DNA of 64,000 bases from Albugo candida (lineage: Eukaryota; Oomycota; Peronosporomycetes; Albuginales; Albuginaceae), in NCBI GenBank assembly GCA_905220665.1, contig CAJNAR010000029.1, forward strand, positions 1-64,000. Direction: 5' to 3'. Below, piece by piece: positions 1 through 8,895 of this stretch (the stretch's first letter is position 1; each line of letters starts with the position of its first letter). A program made the position numbers and the translations under genes. Under the pieces are notes generated by a model. It saw only the letters and a program-made list of their open reading frames with translations. It ran no database searches and was not told the origin of the DNA.

Positions 1-2245
1 GAGATAGTGGATCCAGTGATCGTTTGTGTAAAATGTCGGGGCAGTAGACATAAATAACAATTCCAATAATGCGAGAGCTTTGGTCGCCCGAGTCAAACCG
101 TGAACAGTGTCCGGCACTGACCTCCACCAAGGCATCACTTTCTCGAACAATACAGCTCTCTTGGAGGGAACTTTTCCACCCACGTGGCGATTCCATCGCG
201 TCGTAAATGTGACATCTTCGCCGAGATTGTGCGCTGCAAAAACGCGATTGATGAGAAGTAGATGTGCTACTTCGTCCAACGCAGGATCATTCGACTCCAT
301 GCATGAAATAAGCACCCCATGCATGGTGATGGGATGATCTAATGCTGCCCGGATGATTTGGTCCGGGTTAGTACAAAATTGTACCAGCCTACGCACATGT
401 GGGATGCACGCATCGGCTTGGACCAGCTTGTCCGGTCGAAGCTGGTGGAGTGCATTTTTGGAATCCATTTCCATGAGCTCTCCGATTTCACCAATTCGAG
501 TTGGTCGCTCTGCTTTTTCCACCGTTGTATGACGCTTCTTATAAAAGTGTGCCGCCTCTTTCGAAGTGGCTACCTCTTTTGGCATCCGTGCTTTCACGGG
601 AATAATTTGAATGCGATTGCCATGCGCCGGATTGGCAACCGCTTGAACTTCTTCGACATCCACCTCCATGGTTGCGAGCACAGCAAAGTAATTGCTTGTC
701 GCCAACGTTGGGAGCGCACGAGGTGGTGCATTGGAAACCATTTGGTCGAACGGCTCAGTTCGATTACGCTTTCCTCGCGTCCATGCCAACTGCATGTATG
801 TGTCACCATCCTTCTCCACCCGTGGATGGGAAGATGATTGACTTTTTAAATGTAGGATGGGGGGAGTGGTCTGTGATAAGTCTGGTGACCCTGGTGGTGA
901 GATAGAGGGAGGACTGTTGAGCTCCAACGAAATTTGGTCGGAATTTTTGCGCTCCGGTCGCCTCGTCTCCAATTCCTGAATTTGAATTGGCTTCTCCACC
1001 TTTTTTGGGACCACCACGACTGCCGTTGGCGCGGTTGTTTGTTTTTGTTTTTCTTGTTGCGATTGTGCTTGCTTTTGATTCTGAGGCTGAGTGTGAGTTG
1101 TGTTTGGTTGTTTTGTGTTTTTCTTTTTGTTTTCCTTTGGTTGTTGCCGTGTTCCCGTGTATATTGCAGCACCCAAATCCAAGCAGTAAGGACCACGTTG
1201 ACCAAAACGTGGTCGTTCCGTTGGAACAGGAGCATTCTTACCCCGTACTGGGTAGAGCTCTTTGTCGTAAGCGATTTGTTCAATCACTTTACCAACTCTA
1301 ACCAGTTGTTGGGACACGTTGAGCAGCCAAAGTAGACTCTCCAAGTCGACATTACCACCTCTTTGGTTGGAACCGTCTCGCGAAAGGTGTCATATACCAC
1401 TTGACACCCGAGTTGGTGAAGAGCACGGAGAATGTTGTTCCGTTCTTCCTCCACGCCTACGCCGAAGACATCGAGGTAGTACTTTGTTTCAAGAGTATCA
1501 AACTCCCGAAAAAAGTACTTCTCCCCAAGGATAGTCACCGGCTGACACTCCAACTGTTGGCAGGCATCCGCTGTGGTGACCATCACTCTGATGTTTCCCC
1601 CAGGCATTTTGGACACCTGAGCGATTGACCGGCTCTCCAGGAGGCTTTCAAAAACCGGATTACCGTGGTCTCGCATCAGGGATGTTAGTAATTTTTCCAT
1701 TTGGAGTACGGGTCAAGGACTGGCCCGTCTCCAAGACCATCGGGAAAGGTTGCTTTCCGGATTTGGAAAGGTCTTGCTGCTTCCAATTTAGCAGACAGAA
1801 CCGACCAATCCGGGTGCTCCCCATCAGCATATAGCTGCAATATAGCCTCGATATCCGAGGCTTTCGGCTTTGCGAGCTCTACGCGAAATTTCGCTCGAGC
1901 TCTAGCCTGGTCCTTACGCAAGGACTCCTGCGACTTGATTATTTCTGCCAAAGTGGGACCTTTGGTGTCGTCCACACTTTCAGTTGCAGTTGCCTTTTCG
2001 TCACCCTGTGACGGGGCAACGACAGTACCGCTTGTACCACCGGTACCACATCCTACACCGGTAGTACCGGTATTACCCTGTACCGTCAAACAGGGGGTGG
2101 GGGTACTTTCCACGTCATCACACAGGGGTGATGACGAATCAACAATCATGCAATCACCCAAGGCTGGGTGACTCATGAGGGTTGCCACGTCACTACAAGT
2201 GGACGCTAGCACCCTGGGTTGTGTCGATATGTCGACTTGAACCAT
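1..2245 (-). mobile_element. LINE-like retroelement, ORF1 region, frameshifted and truncated by the window edge
   Basis: The minus strand carries one long protein broken into three frames. Frame one runs from the ATG at 2245 to about 1690 (low-complexity Thr/Gly/Pro start, then a charged helical stretch). Frame two runs from about 1700 to 1315 and includes LLTSLMRDHGN and STWRVYFG. Frame three runs open from about 1312 to base 1 and includes VRVGKVIEQIAYDKELYPV, a Gln/Lys-rich linker, and near the edge ALALLELLFMSTAPTFYTND. This arrangement and the final motif resemble ORF1 of non-LTR retroelements common in oomycetes; the endonuclease/reverse transcriptase ORF expected next would lie left of base 1 and is not seen. 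Two frame breaks mean this copy is probably dead. Each frame looks coding by residue composition. A host gene of the same family is a less likely alternative. Confidence 0.6.
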
Positions 2246-2339
2246 TGTTTTCGAGAGGAAGGAGTTGAAAAAAGTTGTTTTTTCGAGTTGTTTTTACTAA
2301 ATTGGCGGGTTACTTAGTAGCCGGCAAATTGAGAAGTTC

Positions 2340-2412
2340 TCTCCTATAGCTCAGTTGGTAGAGCGTGTGGCTGTTAACCATAAGGTCGCTGGTTCGAACC
2401 CAGCTGGGAGAG
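2340..2412 (+). tRNA. tRNA-Asn (anticodon GTT)
   Basis: The sequence folds as a complete cloverleaf. The acceptor arms TCTCCTA (2340-2346) and TGGGAGA (2405-2411) pair over seven positions with one G-T wobble. The D arm is GCTCAGTTGGTAGAGC. The anticodon stem TGTGG/CCATA encloses the loop CTGTTAA, anticodon GTT. The T arm is GCTGG-TTCGAAC-CCAGC (2388-2404) and the discriminator base is G2412. The A-box and B-box (GGTTCGAAC) match RNA polymerase III internal promoters. There is no intron. It decodes AAC/AAU. Confidence 0.95.
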
Positions 2413-4731
2413 AATTATAAAGGCTCTTTGTCACCTTTGAATAAGAGACCCACAATTTCTACGATTCACCCATTCCAATTACGTAATAATCGCGGTTCTC
2501 TCCATTATGACTTCCTTAGTAAGCTAGGAATGCACCATGTTCCCCCTTACTGTAGTATTGATTCTACATATTAAATGATTAACTGGCGATCATGCATTCA
2601 TTTTCTTTGCATCATTTCTAGGTACTATGATGTGCAACGAGCTCTTCTGTACAATGTGCAATCAATTCATCATCCTCAATTACCTGGAAGAAAAAAAGAA
2701 AAAAGTGGGGGGGGGAGAGTTTCAAGTAGGAAAAAACCACGTCAAGTAGGTAAAAAAAATTCAGGCAGCAATTCTTACTCAAGTAGCAAATGAATTGGGG
2801 CAGGACATCTAAGTAGGAGAATAAACAGAGCATCGGATGAGAACCCTGAAAACGTTGACACGAACAAGTGAATGTCGAGATTGAGGTAAGAAGACAACGT
2901 CAAGAATTACGACTAGAAACACTTGCGACAGCGAGTATTCAGTTGCGGTGTCAGCGGCCGCAATAATTACTCCTCGTTCAAATTGTTCATCACATACATA
3001 CGAGTGTGTTATGTCGTAATTTAATTTTGCTATTGACGCTTAGTGCCTCCATTTACATCAGCATTGGACTCGCTGATACAATACAAGGATATTTGAGGAA
3101 ATGGTGTATAGGCATTCTTGATCTCGTAAAATGGATGACGCAAAAAATTATTGCAAAAATTCACACGGTTGAACACACGTGCAACAAAAAAGATAGAATC
3201 AAGAAGCTCTTGTCGCCGGACTTCTCATCATGAACAGTAAGGTCAATCTAATGTAAAAAAATGATTGCTACTATGTGCTCGGGCCAGCCTCAAATTTTTG
3301 TTTTGCAAAAGTAAGAAGCTACCATCACAAGTAAATACTTACCGCGACTCTAGTTCAAAAAAAGTCAAACAACTCGCTGCACTCAATGATTTTTGACGAA
3401 GACATTGAATTTCCTGCAGTGACAGTCCATCGTGATTTACCACAAGTTCCGTCAAAAGACCTTGAGCCCGATTCTCAAAGCCAATCCTTTTTCCGAAGTT
3501 ATCACCCTGTGCTTTCACAATTCTTTCTCTTGAGAAAGCAACCGGATTTCCTTTGTCCGCGCCAATTCTGAATTGGTTGCTCATCGAACTATGGGTACAG
3601 ATCCTTTTTTGCTTCGGTATGTTTTATATAATTTCCTGCATGTGAGATATGACTTTGTTCCTGAAGCATTTTTCCTAGGAAGCGGAAAATGCATGCAACA
3701 AACTGATCCGCACGTCCTTCGTGCGTTCCGTTGAACCATCACCATCCACAATCAATTGATACACGATCTTGATAGTTCGATGCAAAAACGAATGCGTACA
3801 CTTTTTCGATCTTGGCGCTGTGAATTACTCTGACCCCAGCTTTTCACTCAGCCTTTCCATGTCTATATGGCACGCACCTACGTGCTAGATCAGTGTTGAT
3901 TATTGATCAGCAAGTCTACGAACAGTTCAAACTCTCCCTCTCGATTTTGATTATCTGAGAAGGAAACACTCTTCCCATGAATAATCAGTCACGCTGATGG
4001 CTAGCTTTTGGTCTTTTTTCTTAATCGATCCGTCAAGCGTTTGTGCAACCTATACTGCCCTAGCAAAGTCACCACAAATTTTGACGAATATGGTTTAGGA
4101 ATCGATGTTCGGCCGAGCGGTTTGGTTGTTCATTTGAGTATTTGTACTGTTGGAAGTCTTATATCATCTTATGCGCACGCGGTCATCATAAGCTAATTAC
4201 CATGTTTCAATGTCTCTGTGCTGATATATCGCCAATGCAAATCAATTGAAATGGATAGCATGTAGCGTGTATTAGTAAATAACGAGAAAGCTGGTGTCCA
4301 CAACGAAATGATACGTGCACGTTGTCGAGTGCCAGTGGTTTGGAGAAAGTTCCGTCCGCACCTTTGTGCCAAAAGAGCCTTCGAATAGGGTTAAAAGAAG
4401 AGACAACCCAATGTAATAGATCTGAATCGATATCGCATTGTGTACCAAACGCGTAAACAGCTACTGTTTTTCCAGGTACATCGCATCCGACTAAGCCATC
4501 TTCGTGTGGTTTGGTGATGGTAACTGTAAAAAAGTGGTGGTAGTACGCTCCTAAGCACCAAATATAAGCCCTCAGCTCAACGTAGATCATCCTGAAAATC
4601 CTTGCGCGATGTGTACCAATCAATTGCACTCTTGGTGTTTCATTCCCATTGCGTGACTTGAAATGAGATAATTGTGAAAGTTCAACCAGTAAGAACCGGC
4701 ACATGTAAGAAATCGATCATTTTGATGTTGC
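2413..4731. other. Gene-poor interval with weak coding traces
   Basis: No gene is supported here. The stretch holds a G9 run near 2706-2714, several AAGTAGG words between 2725 and 2820, and scraps that read as coding but do not assemble. One is a Gln/Arg/Leu-rich stretch at about 2871-2965 on the plus strand (ETLATASIQLRCQ) that looks like a retroelement remnant. Another is about 3690-3800 on the minus strand (IKIVYQLIVDG). A minus-strand ORF at 4207-4704 (165 codons) lies downstream of the zinc-finger gene and may be 3' UTR; it resembles no family I know. Confidence 0.5.
3339..3584 (-). CDS. Possible small spliced gene, unknown
   Basis: An 81-codon ORF starts with ATG at 3584 (MSNQFRIGADKGNPV) and ends inside a good splice donor: its stop is formed by CG|GTAAGT near 3353-3347. 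If that donor is used, a pyrimidine-rich acceptor (TTTTTTTACATTAG) near 3250 would add a short tail ending in RSPATRAS. The composition looks protein-like (RIGFENRAQGLLTELVVN), but I recognise no domain. It lies in a gene-poor interval, so it may equally be chance or the relic of a gene. Confidence 0.25.
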   Translation of the reverse strand: MSNQFRIGADKGNPVAFSRERIVKAQGDNFGKRIGFENRAQGLLTELVVNHDGLSLQEIQCLRQKSLSAASCLTFFELESR

Positions 4732-5898
4732 CTACAATTTGCCATGTTGCCTGCTCTCTTTCTCGTGTGTTTTTTTGTGCCGAGCAAAGTTCGAGACCTG
4801 GGTGAATTTTTTCTCACACCCTTCATAAGGACAAATATACGGTTGCAAGCCTGCATGCATCCAAATATGTTCCTTCAAAGAAACGGAATGAGCGAATCGT
4901 TTTCCACAGCCTCCAAAGTGGCAAGCGTATGGTTTTACACCAGCATGAGTACGCTCGTGTGCACGTAGATTTGAGCTATGCGCATAGCGTTTGTTACATC
5001 CAGGGTACGAGCACTGTAAAGGTTTTTCACCAGTATGCGTTCGAATATGGTTCTGAAGTTCCGATCTACCACGAAACTGCTTACGACATGTGGGGCATTC
5101 GTGTTTCTTCGAAGGTTTGACGCGTGATTTCGAGATTTTTGGTTTCGAGTAAAGTTCAACCTGTTCCATAAATCGATTTTGATTCTCGTTCGAAGACAGC
5201 GTGTCAATTCCTTCTCCCTTTGACGTCTTCTCCAGGACATACTTGTTATCATGTTCGGCATATTTTATCGAATTTTGCCGCTCACTTGCACCGTCAAGCC
5301 GCTGTGAGATGAGGTTCATAGAAGCTGAAAGAGATGAGTCTTCGCCTGTGTTTAATCCTTTTTCCAGTAAACTATGGTAATCATTCTCCTCATTGTACTC
5401 GTTCTTTCTCAAAGATCCCCCTTTTGCTTGACCAACATTCTGTGGTGTTGTCGTTCTTAGAGCATTACTTGATGAAACTTTAAAGTTCTCCTTTTGCGCG
5501 TACTTCTGAGGCGGGAACAATGCAATTTTTCGTATATAACTGTCCAATTCTATCATTGCATTGCGAACGTAGTCGTGAATTGCCCAGACTGTATTTTCAT
5601 TCATTTGTCCCAAGTCAAACGCATAGCCGTCTTCGTCGATCTGACGCACGATATCCACCTGATACTTTCTTATAATATCGAGCAAGCCACGAAGATACTG
5701 ACTTGGTAGCATTGTAATCCTTTGAACTAATTTTTTCTTATCATTTTGCGACATTGGAAGCACATTTGCGGGATACAGAAACTCGTCTTTGACTTGATGC
5801 TTGACAGTGCAATCAGGATAATTGCGTTCAGATGAATTCGAGCACTTGATAGAGTCAAAATCCTTTATCGCATCCTTAACAGCGTCTTTTTCTTTCAT
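4732..5898 (-). CDS. C2H2 zinc-finger transcription factor with an NET-like domain
   Basis: The 388-residue protein probably acts in the nucleus as a DNA-binding regulator. Residues about 53-120 (LRGLLDIIRKYQ, then YAFDLGQMNENTVWAIHDYV) match the pattern of the NET (extra-terminal) domain found in BET proteins. The middle (about 120-265) is polar and probably disordered. Residues about 268-380 form four tandem C2H2 fingers: one CxxC finger followed by three CxxxxC fingers joined by HTGEKP-type linkers, a spacing like YY1/TFIIIA. The start is the ATG at 5898; I see no need for an intron. The four fingers are certain; the NET call is pattern-based. The stop at 4732 follows a basic tail (KKTHEKESRQHGKL). 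Confidence 0.85.
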   Translation of the reverse strand: MKEKDAVKDAIKDFDSIKCSNSSERNYPDCTVKHQVKDEFLYPANVLPMSQNDKKKLVQRITMLPSQYLRGLLDIIRKYQVDIVRQIDEDGYAFDLGQMNENTVWAIHDYVRNAMIELDSYIRKIALFPPQKYAQKENFKVSSSNALRTTTPQNVGQAKGGSLRKNEYNEENDYHSLLEKGLNTGEDSSLSASMNLISQRLDGASERQNSIKYAEHDNKYVLEKTSKGEGIDTLSSNENQNRFMEQVELYSKPKISKSRVKPSKKHECPTCRKQFRGRSELQNHIRTHTGEKPLQCSYPGCNKRYAHSSNLRAHERTHAGVKPYACHFGGCGKRFAHSVSLKEHIWMHAGLQPYICPYEGCEKKFTQVSNFARHKKTHEKESRQHGKL

Positions 5899-6637
5899 CT
5901 CGCAAGATTCTAATCATGAAGTAATTGATTCCATGAAGATTTGCTCAAAGAATGATGGTCTGGTTGCACACTTGTTGAAATGTTGCCGTTATATATCGCA
6001 TCGAAGTTGTTAACGCTCATAACCGTAATATTTCATAATTGTGATGAATATCTAAAAGGTCCGAGACTCTATCGTTGATAACTGCTATATGCTAAATGTA
6101 TTGAAAATTGAATGAGTACAACATCAGATTTCGATTGTCAGCATCGACCCTGCTTCCATGTAATGTCAATTATAGGTGTAGGTCTCCTAACTCGAAATCT
6201 GATGCGTCACTTTCATACAATCCGAACCGTCTGATCAGATGACGTTATAATACCATGCAAAACGTCATGCATAAAGGAGCCACGTTTCGGGATGGACTAG
6301 AAACAATCCTTAAGAATATAACATGAACGCTGTATATGAGCTCTCTACAACGAAGCAACTGATTCCCTCTGTGCCAACGCGACACCCCGCTTTCCCAGTC
6401 GACAAACTAAACATACATATTTTCATATGTGTAACGTCATAACGCTTATACTTATTCTGAACACTCGATCCAGTCACAATAAAAATGCGTGGGGATCCTG
6501 TTGCCATTTGTCAGTTATTTCCGAGATATTTATATCGCGTTTTTCATCAGTAGCCACGTGGAGGGAAAGCGTTGTTTGAGAAAGCCTTCACCCATTTATT
6601 TTATCTCAGCAAACGACACACACTCACAGACGTTTAT
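5899..6637. other. Intergenic region between divergent genes
   Basis: This is the shared upstream region of the zinc-finger gene (minus) and the PH-domain gene (plus). A short minus ORF starts with ATG at 6507 (MATGSPRIFIVTGSS, 65 codons) but has no recognisable family and would sit inside the promoter of the PH gene. I see no repeat or other structure. Confidence 0.5.
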
Positions 6638-7474
6638 ATGAGTCGTCAAGGATATCTGATTTTGCATGATCAGCGGACGGGGGCGGCTGTCTATTATTTC
6701 TCACTGGAAGATGGCTACCTCAGATACTATGAATCAGCACAATGTAAGGAGCCTCAAGGCGAGCTGTTACTATCCGGTTCAAAGATCAATGTGAAAGCGC
6801 ACAAACGACAGGATGGAATTCCCAATAGCTTTTATGTTGAAACCCGCAAAGTGTTTGTTAGAGAACGCACGTATACATTGGGGAACCCAATCCGTTTAGA
6901 GCTGAGCGCTCACACGAACGATGAACGACAAGACTGGGGGCGAGCTTTGTTTTCTTGGCAGCGATATTACTGGCGTGACCCAAGTCAGGATGTCGAGCTT
7001 GTCGGTTTGGCTGATGCTGAATTGGCTAGAAGAATATTGTCAGAGATTGTGGAGCATTTGTATCCAAATTCGACGCAGCCACACTTTACAAGTTTAGGCA
7101 TGCGTAGTCAGAGCATTGGACAGCTCACCACACATCAGCCTCGTCGTCGGTACAGCATTCACTCTAAAAAATCATTCGCAAGACCAGTAGTATCATCGTA
7201 CAATTGTGCCAGTGCCATTGCTTTGCAGCCGTTCAAGTATATACAGAAAAATGTGATTGCATTGCAAAGAAGCATTACCATGTCTTATACGACGTCACCT
7301 TCATCGAAAGCATCGACAGCTTCTTCATCATCTCCAACGTCAGATAATAACCAAGAGACGACAACAAAGCCTTGCAAGAGCTCAATAGTCACGACCGACG
7401 ATCACGCACACAATAATCTATATATGGACAAGTTTTGCGCGGCTCCCAATCGGTCCATTGGCACATGCTGCTGA
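6638..7474 (+). CDS. PH-domain protein ending in Cys-Cys
   Basis: The 278-residue protein starts at the ATG of MSRQGYLILHD (6638); the open frame extends upstream but without an ATG. Residues about 4-115 form a pleckstrin-homology domain, from GYLILHD through the YYFSLEDGYLRYYES strands to the C-terminal helix around DERQDWGRALFSWQRYYW. PH domains usually bind phosphoinositides or protein partners at membranes. The remainder is Ser/Thr-rich and probably disordered (a run of SSSSPTS near residue 230). The last residues are GTCC: a terminal Cys-Cys is the kind of end used for Rab-type geranylgeranylation, though this protein is not a Rab. No intron is needed. Confidence 0.8.
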   Translation: MSRQGYLILHDQRTGAAVYYFSLEDGYLRYYESAQCKEPQGELLLSGSKINVKAHKRQDGIPNSFYVETRKVFVRERTYTLGNPIRLELSAHTNDERQDWGRALFSWQRYYWRDPSQDVELVGLADAELARRILSEIVEHLYPNSTQPHFTSLGMRSQSIGQLTTHQPRRRYSIHSKKSFARPVVSSYNCASAIALQPFKYIQKNVIALQRSITMSYTTSPSSKASTASSSSPTSDNNQETTTKPCKSSIVTTDDHAHNNLYMDKFCAAPNRSIGTCC

Positions 7475-7552
7475 TCGTCGATAGATGCCAGGATTTTGTA
7501 ACGCGATAGTTTATTTAAATAGCACGAGAATAAGTATACTTATCATTGTATC

Positions 7553-8020
7553 TTAACACAGGCCATTTGTACTGTTCATATTCCCTTTCTTACGTTGTTT
7601 CCGGCGCTTTTGTTTTTCATTTTTTGCTTTTCGTCGTCGCTCGCTATCTCTCAGTTGCTCTAAAATCTCATCGTGGGAATTCAACTTCCGCTTTCCCTCG
7701 ATCGTTCGGGTCTTGTCAGCTGGACTAGACTGCTGCTTTCGGTGCTTTGGTAGCTCGTCATCGGTGCAGGTATCTTCATCGTTTTCTATGATATGCTGCT
7801 TTTTTCTTTTTGTGAGAAATGCAGCCGATTTGCCAAATACTTTTTGTCTCAATTGTATCACTTCGCTCGAAACTTGATTTTTTGAAGACCCATACAGCTG
7901 TAAATGATGATTAGATATTTGTTTCTTCTCAACAGGATTTTCTTCCGCACCGTCATCGCCTTGAAACCAGCTCTGAACGACACTGAGAGAGTCTGGACAG
8001 AAGACAACTTCGGAGCTCAT
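7553..8020 (-). CDS. Small basic nuclear-type protein, unknown function
   Basis: The protein has 155 residues and starts at the ATG of MSSEVVFCPDSL (8020); an in-frame GTG two codons upstream is not used here as a start. It opens with a short hydrophobic-aromatic segment (SVVQSWFQGDDGAEENPVEK), followed by a charged middle with KVFGKSAAFLTKRKK and a very basic C-terminal helix (RRRKAKNEKQKRRKQRKKG) that looks like a nucleolar/nuclear targeting tail. This order resembles small uncharacterised eukaryotic nuclear proteins (DUF3245-like), but I cannot confirm the family. It is divergent from the RPS13 gene with only 120 bp between start codons. Confidence 0.7.
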   Translation of the reverse strand: MSSEVVFCPDSLSVVQSWFQGDDGAEENPVEKKQISNHHLQLYGSSKNQVSSEVIQLRQKVFGKSAAFLTKRKKQHIIENDEDTCTDDELPKHRKQQSSPADKTRTIEGKRKLNSHDEILEQLRDSERRRKAKNEKQKRRKQRKKGNMNSTNGLC

Positions 8021-8140
8021 TGTCACTAACGGGTCAAGTCGTCCTTACCCGGGTCTTATCACGGGTCTACCCATTTGAATGACTGGTTTCCATGCTTTTT
8101 CAGAATTCATTCAGATTGAAAAGCAAAGAACGTAAGCAAG

Positions 8141-8729
8141 ATGGGGCGCATGCACAGTCGTGGTAAAGGTATTTCCAAGTCGGCACTTCCTTACAAACGA
8201 ACGCCGCCTTCATGGTTAAAAGTAACACCGGAAGAAGTCGAAGAGCAGATCTGTAAATTTGCCAAAAAGGGATTAACTCCGTCAGAAATTGGTGTGATTC
8301 TCCGAGACTCGCATGGAATTGCTCAAGTGCGAAGTGTAACGGGTGCAAAGATTCTTCGAATTTTGAAAAAGAACGGTGCGTGTAACTTTGAAAATAATTT
8401 GCATTCACAACTCTGACGTTTCTCTCGCTTGACCCATGATGCTCGGTATCACCTGACGCTCGGAACTACTTCTGTTTGACGTGGGAATACGCGGGTTTTA
8501 CAATTTAGGAATGGCTCCTGAAATTCCTGAGGATTTATACAGACTTATCAAGAAAGCTGTCGCCGTCCGAAAACATTTGGAACGGAATCGTCAAGACAAA
8601 GACTCGAAATTTCGTCTGATTCTGATCGAGTCTCGAATTCATCGACTTTCCCGTTATTATCGTGTGACCCGAAAGCTTCAACCACAGTGGACGTACCAAT
8701 CGTCGACCGCTTCGACTTTGGTCGCGTAG
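8141..8729 (+). CDS. RPS13: 40S ribosomal protein S13 (uS15)
   Basis: Two exons, 8141-8375 and 8509-8729, encode 151 residues, the usual length of eukaryotic RPS13. The 133-nt intron starts GTGCGT and ends in a T-rich tract with TTTAG. Joining restores [21 protein letters not shown], exactly where the family has ILKxxGLAPxLPEDLY. Family hallmarks are [12 protein letters not shown] at the start, the [12 protein letters not shown] block and the end SSTASTLVA. uS15 binds 18S rRNA in the platform of the small subunit. Reading through the intron would give a 91-residue truncated product. This is the longest intron in the window, which fits the general habit of ribosomal-protein genes to keep longer first introns. 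Confidence 0.97.
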
Positions 8730-8895
8730 AACTGTGATGCGATTACGTAGAACAGATATCTAGGAGCATTGTGATATCTGATTAATGAATGAATCATCTT
8801 TCTACTTTGAATATTTGTTAGTTTACATGAGCTCAACGATAAACCGATGCGAATTGGTCTAAATTAAACCTCTCTTTCCAATCAAACTCTTCTGA

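Noticed and set aside
2618..2833. Possible CRISPR or short regular repeats (AAGTAGG words)
   Set aside because: Spacing is irregular, copies are seven bases, and the sequence is eukaryotic; no array is present.
3006..3233. Small secreted-protein-like frame (LCRNLILLLTLSASIYISIG)
   Set aside because: The hydrophobic start looks like a signal peptide, but the frame begins with GTG and has no in-frame ATG before the hydrophobic segment.
4207..4704. 165-codon minus ORF downstream of the zinc-finger gene
   Set aside because: No domain, Cys/His/Tyr-rich in a random manner, and position fits a 3' UTR; too weak to list as a gene.
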